Shown here: positions 1 to 8,861 of the stretch, piece by piece
How the letters are laid out: each line of letters begins with the position of its first letter
Position numbering within the stretch: position 1 is the stretch's first letter
Assembly: GCF_017302985.1 (NCBI RefSeq)
Contig: NZ_JAFIMU010000013.1
Coordinates: forward strand, 62,001-126,000
From: Corallococcus macrosporus
Lineage (GTDB): Bacteria > Myxococcota > Myxococcia > Myxococcales > Myxococcaceae
Length of the DNA stretch: 64,000 nucleotides
Direction: 5' to 3'
Notes under the pieces: generated by a model
What the model was told of the DNA's origin: nothing
The model's database searches: none
Seen by the model: only the letters and a program-made list of their open reading frames with translations
Translations under genes and position numbers: made by a program

Positions 1-506
1 GCGACGGAGCCGTGCGCGAAGCAATCGCCGGGGCCGGGATCGAAGCTCTCGGGCTTCAGGTAATGCGGCACCTTCAGGTCGACGCTGGTGGGCGCGGTCT
101 CGCAAAGCTCGCGGCGCCAGGGCGCGAACAGCGGGTGCTCGGGGAGCGTGGGGCGAGGCGCCTTGCGCGCGCAGGGCACGCACGTCTCTGCGACGTCGCT
201 CCAGCGCGGGTGCTCGCGCACGAAGGTCGCCCATGGGGTCTTCTTCCGCGCGCGGCGCGGCTCGGCCTTGGGCTGCTCGGTGGCCTCGGACGCGCCGACG
301 AGCGGCGTCACCATCACCGCCTTGGGCACGCCCTGGTAACCCGGCGCGATGCCGTGCACCTCGACCCGGGTGCCGACCGAGGGGTTCACGGCGAAGCTCT
401 TGAGCGAGGTGCCGCCGAAGCGCACCCGCCCGCCATCGTCGAGCTCGATCCACCCAAGGGCATCCATCGGGTTGAGCTCGACGATCGTCCCTTTTTGCCC
501 ACTCAT
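1..506 (-). CDS. Cold-shock-like N-terminal domain protein, 3' end outside window
   Basis: The gene starts at an ATG at 506 and runs off the left edge, leaving 168 codons visible. The first ~70 residues (starting MSGQKGTIVELNPMDALGW) look like a small beta-barrel of the cold-shock/OB type that recurs in myxobacterial proteins. A basic linker with an RRARKK run follows, then a Cys-containing region (CVPC near residue 115) that I do not recognise. Nucleic-acid binding is suggested only by the barrel-like N-terminus. The gene is divergent from nothing and lies 31 bp downstream of the F420-reductase fusion, so the two could be co-transcribed. The missing C-terminus prevents a firm name. Confidence 0.6.
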   Translation of the reverse strand, partial: MSGQKGTIVELNPMDALGWIELDDGGRVRFGGTSLKSFAVNPSVGTRVEVHGIAPGYQGVPKAVMVTPLVGASEATEQPKAEPRRARKKTPWATFVREHPRWSDVAETCVPCARKAPRPTLPEHPLFAPWRRELCETAPTSVDLKVPHYLKPESFDPGPGDCFAHGSV

Positions 507-537
507 TGCGTGGAACGCTAACACGCCGGCCTACGGG

Positions 538-2433
538 TCAGAGGAGGCCCGGGTCGATGCCTGCCGCGAAGATCGCGAGGAGCGCGCGGAAGTCCCTGGC
601 GACCACCCGCGTCTCATCTCCTTCTTCATGAAGCCAGAGATGGACGCGCCCCTCCTGGTCCAGCAGCAAGAGGTCGCCATCGCGGCCGAACAAAGGGGCC
701 ATGTCGGCAAGGTGCGCCCTCGAGACGTCCTGCCGAAGCCCCTCTCGGAGGTCCATATCGTCCTGGGGCTCGAACATCCCCCAGCCGCCAATATCAATCA
801 GCACCTCCCCCGCGCCGTCCGCGAGCTCGGCGAGTCCCTCCGGACACGGAAGCCTCCACTCGGCGAACTGCCGGCGCCAGGCATCCCCGAATGGATGGAA
901 GTCCTCCTCCTCCTCGAAGTCGTCCTCGAGCGCCTCCTTCGGCATGGCCAGGGCGAGCACGGCTTCGACCAGCGTGCGGGTCTGGAGCTGTTCGTGCGAT
1001 GGCCGCGCGGGGGCCTCGACGCCAAGCGTGGCGCATACCTGTGCGTGGCTGGCGAGCGTGCCCCAGAGCGCTGTCCCGCGGTCGAAGCGCGCCGAGGCGG
1101 AGAGCGGCCCGACGACGACGGGGTCGAAGCCCGCATCACGCGCGAGCCGCGCCGCCGTGGCCGCGGCCTCCGGGTCATCCGAGGCGATTGGAACCGCGGG
1201 GGGCACGAGCGCGACCGTCGGGCCGAACAAGGCTCGCTCGTCGAGCGTGTTGAAGGCCTTCACCATTCGCGCGCCCGGGAACAACGACCCGGTCAACGAT
1301 CCAGAGCCGCACTGGGAATTGCCCAACCTGGCTGCGTAGTAGGGATCCTCGGGGTTCGTCACGTCGATCACGACCCCCCCGGACAGCGCCTGTCGCGCGG
1401 CTTTGGCGACGTCCTTGAGGGCCGAGACGGGCGTCGCCAGCACGATGACCTCCCCGTGAGACAGCGCCCGTGAAACATCGCCCACCGCGACCGGTGGCTC
1501 CACGGACACCTGCCACGGCCGCCGGACCCCGATGCGGACGGTGTGCCCTGCCCTCGCCCACAGCGCGCCGAGCCGCGAGCCAATGCGCCCCCCGCCGATG
1601 ATCCCGATGCGGAGCGGCTTGTCGGTGCGCTGCGCAGGCACGTCGCCAGGGGCCATGCCCTGCGGCGCGTCGGTGGCGCCGAGTTGCGCTTCGAGCCCTG
1701 CGGCCGCCTCGGAGGCGCGACGGCGCAGCTCGGCGAGGATGCGCGACGCCTCCTCGCGATCCTTCCAGTACTGGTACGGCGCCAGACCGGTCACGTGCTT
1801 CAGGAGCTGGCGCTCAGGCCACCAGGAGAGCTCGATTTGCCAGCGCACGAGCTGTTCCGCGGGCTGCCGCTCGAACCACGCCAGGTACTCCGGACGAAGG
1901 GCCTCACGGCCTTCCGGCGGCAGCCAGGCGAAGAACTCCGCGACGGCAGGCGCATCCTCCGCTTCGACTCCACGCTGAAAGGCATGACGCGCATCCTCGA
2001 CGCTGCCCGCCATCTCGCCCGCCTTCAATCGCGACCGGGCACGGGCGAGAAGAAGCCATGCCCGCGCCGCGATGAAGTCCTCCGGCAACAGCGCGGTGAC
2101 GTTCGCGAGTCCCCGCTGGCGCTCGCAGAGCTCGACCGCGATCAGGTGCGAGACGTTGTAGTGCCGTCCCGGGGCGACCCGGCAAAGATAGGCGAGCTCG
2201 ACACCGTCAGGCAGCCGCTCCAGGATCCCGCGAAGACGTTCGTGGATCGCGTGGATCGGGTGCACGCCACCGGAGTTGACGAGCTCGAGCAGGCAGCCCC
2301 CATCCGAATCACGACGCAGCCGCAGGGACCACCACTCGCGCCTGGGGTCTGGCGCGGACTCTCCTCCAACGAAGGGCAGGCTCACGAACCCCGACAGTAG
2401 GCCAACGCGCGCCGGATCGCCCGGGATTGCCAC
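538..2433 (-). CDS. Fusion protein: unknown N-domain, NADPH:F420 reductase-like Rossmann domain, SUKH-like C-domain
   Basis: This 631-residue protein starts at a GTG directly after the TGA of the upstream DUF4267 gene, so the two are probably translationally coupled. Residues ~30-250 are an unrecognised helical domain. Residues ~273-465 form a Rossmann fold with a GIIGGGRIGSRLG dinucleotide loop and later VIDVTNPED and VKAFNT motifs, typical of the coenzyme F420-dependent NADP oxidoreductase family. Residues ~490-631 have an acidic start, PCPEGLAELADGAG and GDLLLLDQEGRVHLW, which resembles the SMI1/KNR4 (SUKH) fold known from immunity proteins and cell-wall regulators. It is cytoplasmic, with no signal peptide. 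F420 reductases are normally ~210-230 residues and stand-alone, so the architecture is unusual. Redox function is inferred from the middle domain only. Confidence 0.7.
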   Translation of the reverse strand: MAIPGDPARVGLLSGFVSLPFVGGESAPDPRREWWSLRLRRDSDGGCLLELVNSGGVHPIHAIHERLRGILERLPDGVELAYLCRVAPGRHYNVSHLIAVELCERQRGLANVTALLPEDFIAARAWLLLARARSRLKAGEMAGSVEDARHAFQRGVEAEDAPAVAEFFAWLPPEGREALRPEYLAWFERQPAEQLVRWQIELSWWPERQLLKHVTGLAPYQYWKDREEASRILAELRRRASEAAAGLEAQLGATDAPQGMAPGDVPAQRTDKPLRIGIIGGGRIGSRLGALWARAGHTVRIGVRRPWQVSVEPPVAVGDVSRALSHGEVIVLATPVSALKDVAKAARQALSGGVVIDVTNPEDPYYAARLGNSQCGSGSLTGSLFPGARMVKAFNTLDERALFGPTVALVPPAVPIASDDPEAAATAARLARDAGFDPVVVGPLSASARFDRGTALWGTLASHAQVCATLGVEAPARPSHEQLQTRTLVEAVLALAMPKEALEDDFEEEEDFHPFGDAWRRQFAEWRLPCPEGLAELADGAGEVLIDIGGWGMFEPQDDMDLREGLRQDVSRAHLADMAPLFGRDGDLLLLDQEGRVHLWLHEEGDETRVVARDFRALLAIFAAGIDPGLL

Positions 2434-2889
2434 TCAAGCTGCTTGCCGCGGCCTCCCGGGGCGCAGCAGCGCGGCGGCCAGCACGACTCCGTAGACCACC
2501 AAGCTTCCATGGACCGCGAGCGCGAAGGCGAGCGAGGCACCGCCGTGCATCACGGTCAATGCGTCCACGGTGGGCATCACGACGCAGGCGAGGACGAAGA
2601 CGCCCGCGGCCTGTCGCTGCCGGATGGCCACCAGGGCGAACATCGCCAGCGCCAGGCCCAGGTCCCTGCCTGCCTTGACGTGCAGCCAGGGGATGACCTC
2701 GCCCCCGGAGTCGGGCAGACCGAAGCCCCGCGCCGCGCTGATCGGGTCCGCCACGGCGCGGAGGCTGAGGAACAGCATGAAGGCCCCCAGAAGCAACGTG
2801 AACAGGGCCGTGGGCGAGGTGAGCTTCCAGGACAACGGAGCGGCGTTCGGGTTCATGAGGCCTCCAACTGAAGCGGGGGTGTCGTTCAT
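2434..2889 (-). CDS. DUF4267-family small membrane protein
   Basis: The start is taken at the ATG at 2889 (MNDTPASVGGLMNPN), giving 151 residues; an upstream in-frame ATG at 2934 would extend it into the divergent promoter region. It has about four hydrophobic segments (TALFTLLLGAFMLFLSL, GLALAMFALVAI, VFVLACVVMPTVDALTV, LVVYGVVLAAALL). The arrangement and the central conserved Gly-Arg-Asp segment fit the DUF4267 family of inner-membrane proteins of unknown function. Its stop abuts the next gene's GTG with no gap. It faces the AraC regulator across 114 bp, a layout that often means the regulator controls the membrane protein. Confidence 0.75.
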   Translation of the reverse strand: MNDTPASVGGLMNPNAAPLSWKLTSPTALFTLLLGAFMLFLSLRAVADPISAARGFGLPDSGGEVIPWLHVKAGRDLGLALAMFALVAIRQRQAAGVFVLACVVMPTVDALTVMHGGASLAFALAVHGSLVVYGVVLAAALLRPGRPRQAA

Positions 2890-3003
2890 GGCTGGAAATG
2901 TGACGTGCGGGCCTCGAAGCCGCCATTCGCGCACGGCTCAACTTTTTGTCTGAAACGCTCAGGCCGTGAGCGCCGCGGGCAGTCCGCTGCTAGCCTCGAA
3001 GGC

Positions 3004-3948
3004 ATGGACCTCTCGCATGCTTCCGACCTGCTGGGGCAGATCCTCGAGCGAACCCGCTTACGGGGGCAGCTCTACTGCCGCACCGTGGCGCGGGCCCCCT
3101 GGGGGTTGCGCTTCGCTCCCACGACCACGGCGACCCTGCATCTGGTCATCGCGGGCTCCTGTCATCTCACGCAGGGCCGGGACGCCGTCGCGCTCGGGCC
3201 AGGGGATGTCGTGCTGCTACCGCGCGGAGACGGGCATGCCGTGGCGGACTCGCCCCGCAGCCCCAAGCAGCGGGTGGAGGATTGGCTGGCGACACGCGGC
3301 GAAGGGGCCTCTGGGTATGTGCTGGGCGGGACCGGCGTGGAGTCGCGGATGCTCTGCGGCTTCTTCGCGTTCGACGAGCCGGGAGCGCATCCCGTGTTGC
3401 GGCTGCTTCCCGAGCGGGTCCACCTGCGGGGGGCTTCCGAGGACGCGCGTGCCCTGCTGCCCACGGTGTCGCTGCTCGAACAGGAGTACGCGCGGGGGGA
3501 GCGGGGCTCCTCGGTCATCGTCTCCCGGCTGCTCGACATCCTCCTGGTACAGGTGCTTCGTGCCTGGGCGGACGCGCAGCCGCCGGGTGGCGCGGGCTGG
3601 TTGGGCGCGCTCGGCGACCGGACGCTCGCCAGCGCCCTGGGCTGGATGCACGCGGAGCCGGGCCGGAGCTGGACCGTGAGCGAGCTGGCGCAGCGCTCGG
3701 GGACATCGCGGGCGACGCTCGCGCGGCGCTTCGCGAGCGAGGTGGGCGCGGCGCCGCATGAGTACCTCACGCGGCTTCGGATGCAGGAGGCCGCGCACGC
3801 GCTGCGTGAGGGACAGGACGGGCTCGCGGCCATCGCGGCCCGCGTGGGCTACGAGTCCGAGTTCGCCTTCAATCGGGCCTTCCGGCGGGAGATGGGAGTG
3901 CCGCCCGGCGAGTACCGGCGCAAGGCGCGTGAGGTCCAGGGGCCCTGA
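3004..3948 (+). CDS. AraC-family transcriptional regulator with cupin N-terminus
   Basis: A 314-residue regulator starting at the ATG at 3004, preceded by GAAGG. The N-terminal half is a cupin-type sensor (AraC-binding-like, with GPGDVVLLPRGDGHAVAD near residue 60) followed by a region typical of the cupin_6/AraC arrangement. The C-terminal ~100 residues are a double helix-turn-helix: WTVSELAQRSGTSRATLARR and LAAIAARVGYESEFAFNRAF, ending in GVPPGEYRR. It probably controls the divergent DUF4267/F420-reductase-like pair. The ligand is unknown. Confidence 0.9.
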   Translation: MDLSHASDLLGQILERTRLRGQLYCRTVARAPWGLRFAPTTTATLHLVIAGSCHLTQGRDAVALGPGDVVLLPRGDGHAVADSPRSPKQRVEDWLATRGEGASGYVLGGTGVESRMLCGFFAFDEPGAHPVLRLLPERVHLRGASEDARALLPTVSLLEQEYARGERGSSVIVSRLLDILLVQVLRAWADAQPPGGAGWLGALGDRTLASALGWMHAEPGRSWTVSELAQRSGTSRATLARRFASEVGAAPHEYLTRLRMQEAAHALREGQDGLAAIAARVGYESEFAFNRAFRREMGVPPGEYRRKAREVQGP

Positions 3949-3979
3949 CATCCGCGTCCCCTGGGGCGCCCCCTCGCGA

Positions 3980-3995
3980 GTGCCAGCCCTGGCAC
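3980..3995. repeat. Perfect 7-bp inverted repeat downstream of the AraC gene
   Basis: GTGCCAG and CTGGCAC are separated by CC. It lies 32 bp after the AraC stop and ~140 bp before the GON-domain gene. It could be part of a terminator or an operator. No U-run follows, so its role is open. Confidence 0.4.
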
Positions 3996-4135
3996 GTTCG
4001 CGCGGGAGGCGCATCCGCGTGGAGCGCGTCCACCCGCGCAACACCGCGAAATCCCGGCTGGAGCCCGCGCGTATCGCCGCTGGCCCCGCCCTTGCCATGG
4101 AAGGGCTCCGCAGCCAACGCCAAGGAGCCCCACCC

Positions 4136-5491
4136 ATGAAGCCCACCCCGAAGTCCTTCGCCGCCCCCACCTCGAAGCGCCGCGCGACCCGCGCCCTGGC
4201 CTGGAGCCTCACCGTGCTCGCCGTGGGCTGCGGCGCGAACGACGCCGCGTCCCAGGCAGGGACGACCTCCGCGTCCCAGGCGCTCGGCACACTGCCCGCG
4301 ACGTGCGCGGACGTGCATGCCCTCCACCCGGATGCTCCGGATGGCACCTACGCCCTGTACGTGGGCGGTGACCCCAACGCCTCCTGGGGCGCGTACTGCC
4401 ACGACATGGCCGGCACGCCCCGGGAGTACCTCACCCTCCCCTTGCAGCAGGAAGACACCAATGTCTCGCGCTACCTCGCGGGCGGCGCCTCACCCGGCAC
4501 CAGCGTCGTCACGCGCTACACCCGCGTGCGCCTGCACCCGGACACGTTCCAGGTGGATACCGGCGACCAGACCTTCGCGACGTCCATGGGTGAGCTGACG
4601 CACTCGCCGGACACCGTGCGTGCCATGCCCTTCGGCGTCGCCATGTCCTGCGATGGCGAGCAGGCCCAGGCCAACATCAACCTCATCGGCACGAACTTCG
4701 AGGTGGATCCGGCCCTGTTCGGCGTGGGGGGCTTCGACGCCTCCGGCACCGCCGTCGCCAGCGGCGATGGACAGGTCGTCAACCTCTCTGGCGGAGGCTT
4801 CTGCGGCTGGACCGGCCCCCTGGGCAGCTACAACCCCTACAACCAGACCGGTTCGCTGCTGCAGCTGAAGTACCGGCCCCCGCTCCTCCTGCCGGCCACC
4901 TGCAAGGCCCTCCAGACCGACTACTCCCTCCACCACGACGGCGAGTACACGCTGTGCGTCGGGAGCGACCCCAACAAGTGCTGGTCCGCCTGGTGCCACG
5001 GCATGGATGGAGCGTCGCCCCGGGAGTACCTCACGCTCCAGCACACGGAGGACGGCGCCAACTTCTCGCAGTACCTCGCGGGTGGATCCTCGCCCGGCAC
5101 CACGGTGCGCACTCGCTACACCCGCGTGCGCGTGCTCCCGGACACGCTCCAACTGGACACCGGGGATCAGACCTTCTCCACGTCCACCGGGCAGTTGACC
5201 CACTCGCCGCACACGGTGAAGGCCATGACCTACGGCGCCGCCATGTCCTGCAACGGCACCCAGACCCAGGCCAACGTGGACCTGCGCGGCACGCGCTTCT
5301 CCGTGCAGCCCTCCCGCTTCGGCGTGGGCGGCTACCTCGCCGCCGGCTCCGTCAACCCCAGCGCGTCCAACCAGGTCTTCAGCCTGTCGGGCGGCGGCAA
5401 CTGCGGCTGGGTGGGCGCCGTGGGCAGCTACAATCCCTACAACCAGTACGGCACCCTGCTGCAGCTGACGCTCAACCCGCCGCAGCAGTAG
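4136..5491 (+). CDS. Lipoprotein with two tandem GON domains
   Basis: A 451-residue protein starting at ATG 4136. A long charged N-region, hydrophobic stretch and LAVGC lipobox (Cys32) mark it as an exported lipoprotein. Two homologous units follow (~53-245 and ~250-451). Each begins with LPATC, continues with DG-Y-L-VG-DPN, a W-YCH / W-WCHGMDG segment and PREYLTL, and ends with NCGW-type and GSYNPYNQ motifs. These match the GON domain first described at the C-terminus of ADAMTS9/20/GON-1 metalloproteases. Each unit has several conserved cysteines consistent with disulfides outside the cytoplasm. No protease domain is attached. Its function is unknown, with surface adhesion or glycan binding as possibilities. 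Confidence 0.8.
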   Translation: MKPTPKSFAAPTSKRRATRALAWSLTVLAVGCGANDAASQAGTTSASQALGTLPATCADVHALHPDAPDGTYALYVGGDPNASWGAYCHDMAGTPREYLTLPLQQEDTNVSRYLAGGASPGTSVVTRYTRVRLHPDTFQVDTGDQTFATSMGELTHSPDTVRAMPFGVAMSCDGEQAQANINLIGTNFEVDPALFGVGGFDASGTAVASGDGQVVNLSGGGFCGWTGPLGSYNPYNQTGSLLQLKYRPPLLLPATCKALQTDYSLHHDGEYTLCVGSDPNKCWSAWCHGMDGASPREYLTLQHTEDGANFSQYLAGGSSPGTTVRTRYTRVRVLPDTLQLDTGDQTFSTSTGQLTHSPHTVKAMTYGAAMSCNGTQTQANVDLRGTRFSVQPSRFGVGGYLAAGSVNPSASNQVFSLSGGGNCGWVGAVGSYNPYNQYGTLLQLTLNPPQQ

Positions 5492-5576
5492 GTCCTCCTG
5501 CCCGCGCGATGAAGTGCACCGGCCCTCGCGTGGGGCCGGTGGTATCGTCGTGCGAATGCGCCAGGGGGCAATCGGC

Positions 5577-6617
5577 ATGAAGCGGTGGATGTTCGTCGTG
5601 ATCAGCATGGTGATGGTGGGCTGTTCCACTCGCGACGATGATGATGACGCGGACGGTGGCGTGAGCGTCGTGGTCGATGCGGGCACGGACGGGGGCCTCG
5701 ACGGGGGCCTCGATGCAGGCCCCGACGGAGGCTTCGATGCGGGCTTCGATGCGGGCACGGATGGGGGGCTGGACGCGGGCGCGGACGGCGGCTTCGACGG
5801 GGGCCTCGATACGGGCCGGTGCACGCAGGACACGGACTGTCTGGCTTTGGAGTTCTGCCATCCCACGGCGAAGGTGTGTGTCCAGACCTGCACGACCGGC
5901 GCGGACTGTCCGGACACGGCGAAGCAATGCGACGCGCTGAGCTCCACCGATTCACGGCGGATCTGCAAGTGCGCCACGGACGCGCTGTGCAACGTGGAGG
6001 ATGGCAGCTCCAACCGGGTGTGCTCGATCCAGGATTCGGTCTGCACGCCCAGGTGCACGGAGGATGCGCAGTGCGGTGAGTGGCAGCGCTGCGATACCGC
6101 GTCGGGGCATTGCAAGGCGCGGGGTGACACCGGAGCCCCCTGCACGGAAGAGGGGCAGTCGAACTGCGATTACGGCACGCACTACTGCAGCTCGAACGTG
6201 TGCACGGCCCTCTGGGAGCCCACCTGCCCCAACTACACGAACTTCCCGAACAAGGACTGGTTGGGCACCACCGGTCCCATCCTCTACGGCTTCCGCCTGT
6301 TGAGCGTCACGACCGACACGGCGATCTGCGGGAGCGCGAGCCCCAATCGCTGGGATATCGCCCTCTCCGCGTACTCCAGCACCCCCTTCCCGGCGCTCAA
6401 GTCGCAGCTGAGCGGCTTCTTCCGGGTGCTGGTGGATGGTTCGACCCGGGATGGCCTCTCGCATCTGCTCCCGGGGAACAGCTACACCGTGTCAGGCGAG
6501 AACCGGGAGCGCGCGGAGCTCGTCGTGGGTGTCTGCCTTCCGACGACAGGCACCGCCCTCTCAGGCGGCTTCTACTTCACGAACGGCAACTTCTTCTGCT
6601 TCCAGGCCTACCGCTAG
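5577..6617 (+). CDS. Cys-rich lipoprotein with Asp-Gly-Gly/Asp-Ala-Gly linker
   Basis: A 346-residue protein starting at ATG 5577 (MKRWMFVVISMVMVGCS). The lipobox Cys is followed by an acidic run and then eleven 4-residue units of the D[GA]G[LFTPA] type. Cys-rich segments come next (CTQDTDC, CHPTAKVC, CPDTAKQC, CKCATDALC and similar), spaced like the short disulfide-knotted repeats common in myxobacterial surface proteins. The last ~130 residues (from CPNYTNFPNKDW) form a separate domain with paired cysteines that I do not recognise. It is probably outer-membrane or surface-exposed. It lies 85 bp after the GON gene on the same strand. Confidence 0.75.
   Translation: MKRWMFVVISMVMVGCSTRDDDDDADGGVSVVVDAGTDGGLDGGLDAGPDGGFDAGFDAGTDGGLDAGADGGFDGGLDTGRCTQDTDCLALEFCHPTAKVCVQTCTTGADCPDTAKQCDALSSTDSRRICKCATDALCNVEDGSSNRVCSIQDSVCTPRCTEDAQCGEWQRCDTASGHCKARGDTGAPCTEEGQSNCDYGTHYCSSNVCTALWEPTCPNYTNFPNKDWLGTTGPILYGFRLLSVTTDTAICGSASPNRWDIALSAYSSTPFPALKSQLSGFFRVLVDGSTRDGLSHLLPGNSYTVSGENRERAELVVGVCLPTTGTALSGGFYFTNGNFFCFQAYR
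5676..5816 (+). repeat. 12-bp tandem repeats encoding the D-x-G-x linker
   Basis: About eleven degenerate 12-bp units encode 4-residue repeats such as DGGL, DAGF and DAGT. The units are not identical, so the array is probably fairly stable. Confidence 0.75.
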
Positions 6618-6688
6618 GAAGCCGTTCCGACCAAGGCCTGAGCGACCGGTCCGTTGTGCCGGTGGGCCTCGCCAGTATCCTGCCCACC

Positions 6689-6997
6689 ATGCCCCAGACC
6701 CCTGCTCCGAAGTCCGTCGCATTGACCCTGGTCACGGCGGTGGGACAGGAGATTCCCGTCACGGGGACCTCCTTCACCATTGGCCGGCAGTTCGACTGTC
6801 ATTACCGGCCTGACTCCGTGCAGGTCTCGCGCCGGCACACCCTGCTGCTCCACGAACCGGAGGGTTGGTTCGTGGAGGACATGGGCTCCGCGATGGGGAC
6901 CTTCCACAACGAGCGTCCCCTCACCCACCGCCAGCGGCTGACCGATGGCGACGAGCTCAGGGTCGCGGACGTCAAGCTCCGGATCCGGCTTCGCTAG
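6689..6997 (+). CDS. Stand-alone FHA domain protein
   Basis: A 102-residue protein starting at ATG 6689. It consists almost entirely of a forkhead-associated fold: FTIGRQFDCHY, VQVSRRHTLLL, GWFVEDMGSAMGTFHNERPL and LTDGDELRVADVKLRI are the conserved GR, S-R-H, and N-G-like strands that bind phosphothreonine peptides. Single FHA proteins act as adaptors for Ser/Thr kinases, which are abundant in myxobacteria. No kinase lies next to it. It is convergent with the REC-PAS-kinase gene 46 bp away. Confidence 0.85.
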   Translation: MPQTPAPKSVALTLVTAVGQEIPVTGTSFTIGRQFDCHYRPDSVQVSRRHTLLLHEPEGWFVEDMGSAMGTFHNERPLTHRQRLTDGDELRVADVKLRIRLR

Positions 6998-7043
6998 CGC
7001 CGGAGCACCTGGAGTCCGTCCGCGGAAGTCCGCGCACGCGCGT

Positions 7044-8582
7044 CTACCGGGAGGCGGGCTCCCGGACGCGCGGCAGCTTCACCACGAAGGTCGTGCCCTC
7101 TTCGTGCGAGGAGCGCACCATGACCTGGCCGCCGTGGGCGCGCGCGATCTGGTGGACGATGTAGAGCCCCAACCCCACGTTGCGCCCGCTGCGGTCCTGC
7201 TCCGCGCTGGCCCGCTGGAAGGGCTCGAAGAGCCTCGCGAGCACCTCCGCCGGGATGGGCGCGCCCTCGTTGTGCACCGTGAGCACCACCGCCTCGGGCA
7301 ACCCCTCCAGCCGCACCCGCACCTCCGATTCCGGCGGGCTGTATTGCAAGGCATTGGCGAGCAGGTTCGTCGCGAGCTGGGCCAGCCGCTCACCGTCCGC
7401 CACGAGCCCCGTCTCCCCCTCCACCTCCCAGCGCAACCGGCGGTCGGGGCGCGCGTTGCGCGACTCCTCCAGCACCTGCGACACCACGTCGCGCAGGTCC
7501 TGATGACTCATCACGAGCGGCAACCCTCCGCCCAGGCGCGTCCGCGTGAAGTCCAGCAGGTCGCTCACCAGCCCCGTGGCCCGGGTTGCCGTCCGGCGGA
7601 TGCGCTCCAGGATGTCGCGGGTGCCCGCGTCCTCTCGGGCTCGACGCAGCCCCACCGACGCCTGCATCAGGATGGCCGCCAGCGGGTTCTTCAGGTCATG
7701 GCTGACAATGCCAATCAGGTGCCGCTCGTACTCGGCCCGCATCCGCTCATCGGTGACGTCCCGGGCAATGGACAACACCGACAGCACGTTGCCCCGCGCA
7801 TCACGCTCCGGAAGCAGTCGGGACTCCATCACCCGCCGCCCCTCCAGACCGGGAAGCTCGAACTCAATTGACACCTCGCGGCCGGTGAAGGCTTCGTCGA
7901 TGGCGGCGTCCCACTGATGGACCCGCTCCGCGGGCATCCCCAGCTCGGCGTTGGTCTTCCCCAGGAAGTGCTCCACCGGCTCAGTCGTGAATCGCTGGAT
8001 GCTGGGGCTGACGAAGGTGTGACGGTGCTGCCGGTCGAACCGGGCCACGACGTCCGGCAGGTGCGCCGCCAGCCGGCGAAACCCCTCCTCCGCGTGTTGA
8101 AGCCGCTGGTGGAGCTGCTGGGTGCGCAGCTGCGACGTGACGCGGGCGATCAGCTCCGAAGGGTCATACGGCTTCGTCACGTAGTCGTTCGCCCCGGCCA
8201 GGAGGCTCTCCACCACGTCCGCCTTGCTCCCCGCCACCGTGAGCATCAACACCGGCAGCTCCGCCGCGTCCAACTGGGCGCGAAGGAAGCGCAGCAGCTC
8301 GATGCCCGAAATCCCCGGCAGGTTCAGGTCGAGCAGCACCAGCGCGGGACGTGCCCCGAGCGCCAGCTTCTCCAGCATCGTCGGGCCTTCGGCGAAGGCC
8401 TCCAGCACGCAATGCCCCTCCAACACCCTCCGGGCACGCTCCCGTTCAAGCGCGCTGTCCTCCACCAGCCACACCACCGGCAGCGCGTCTTCTCCTCCCT
8501 CGCGGGAGCGTCTTCCGCCATCCAAGGATGCCAGCGACGACGGCGGCGACACAGGCGGTGATGCCGAAAGAGACGCCTGCAC
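7044..8582 (-). CDS. Hybrid sensor histidine kinase (REC-PAS-HisKA-HATPase)
   Basis: A 512-residue cytoplasmic protein starting at a GTG (8582), supported by GGAGG seven bases upstream. An N-terminal receiver domain (~36-150) has the phospho-acceptor in VLLDLNLPG (Asp85) and Lys137 in VTKPYDP. A PAS domain (~165-285) ends in SVLSIARDVTDER. The HisKA H-box is GIVSHDLKNPLAAIL (His295). The ATP-binding domain has NLLANALQYSP, LFEPFQRAS and GLGLYIVHQIARAHGG. No membrane segment is present. Having the receiver in front suggests it takes a phosphoryl signal from another kinase. No partner regulator is adjacent, so it is an orphan. Confidence 0.93.
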   Translation of the reverse strand: MQASLSASPPVSPPSSLASLDGGRRSREGGEDALPVVWLVEDSALERERARRVLEGHCVLEAFAEGPTMLEKLALGARPALVLLDLNLPGISGIELLRFLRAQLDAAELPVLMLTVAGSKADVVESLLAGANDYVTKPYDPSELIARVTSQLRTQQLHQRLQHAEEGFRRLAAHLPDVVARFDRQHRHTFVSPSIQRFTTEPVEHFLGKTNAELGMPAERVHQWDAAIDEAFTGREVSIEFELPGLEGRRVMESRLLPERDARGNVLSVLSIARDVTDERMRAEYERHLIGIVSHDLKNPLAAILMQASVGLRRAREDAGTRDILERIRRTATRATGLVSDLLDFTRTRLGGGLPLVMSHQDLRDVVSQVLEESRNARPDRRLRWEVEGETGLVADGERLAQLATNLLANALQYSPPESEVRVRLEGLPEAVVLTVHNEGAPIPAEVLARLFEPFQRASAEQDRSGRNVGLGLYIVHQIARAHGGQVMVRSSHEEGTTFVVKLPRVREPASR

Positions 8583-8589
8583 AGGACTT

Positions 8590-8594
8590 CCTCC
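8590..8594 (-). promoter_or_regulatory. Shine-Dalgarno site fixing a GTG start
   Basis: GGAGG on the minus strand lies seven bases before the GTG at 8582 and supports that codon as the start of the histidine kinase. Confidence 0.7.
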
Positions 8595-8818
8595 GTGACC
8601 TTGTGACCGGCTGCGCCTCGGGCGGTTTACTGGCGGCCCCGGTTACAGGTCAATTGTGTCCTCGCCAGCGGCAGTGGATAGGTCGTCCCCCCTCCCCCCG
8701 ACAACCCGCTCGGCCCCTGCTGTAGCGGACGCCCAAGCCTCCGCAGCCCTACCCGCCCCATGGGTTGCGACTCGACCTGCTTCCAGGGGGTGAGTGCCTG
8801 AGCCGGGCAGGAGGAAGC

Positions 8819-8842
8819 GGGGACCTGCCGACTGCAGGCCCC
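8819..8842 (-). terminator. Strong hairpin after the ten-gene sugar operon
   Basis: On the minus strand GGGG-CCTGC pairs with GCAGG-T-CCCC across a 5-base loop, 20 bases after the uridylyltransferase stop. No U-run follows, so it may act as a Rho-assisted terminator or an mRNA 3'-end stabiliser. The rest of the 8583-8861 interval shows nothing recognisable. Confidence 0.5.
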
Positions 8843-8861
8843 TATCGCTTCGCGAAAGCCC

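Noticed and set aside
3989-4005. TGGCACG near the AraC gene as a sigma-54 promoter
   Set aside because: The GC half at the correct spacing reads CGCG rather than TTGC, so the site is incomplete.
4490-6145. 551-residue minus-strand frame across the GON and Cys-rich genes
   Set aside because: It spans two real genes and their gap, and its composition is that of a shadow frame.
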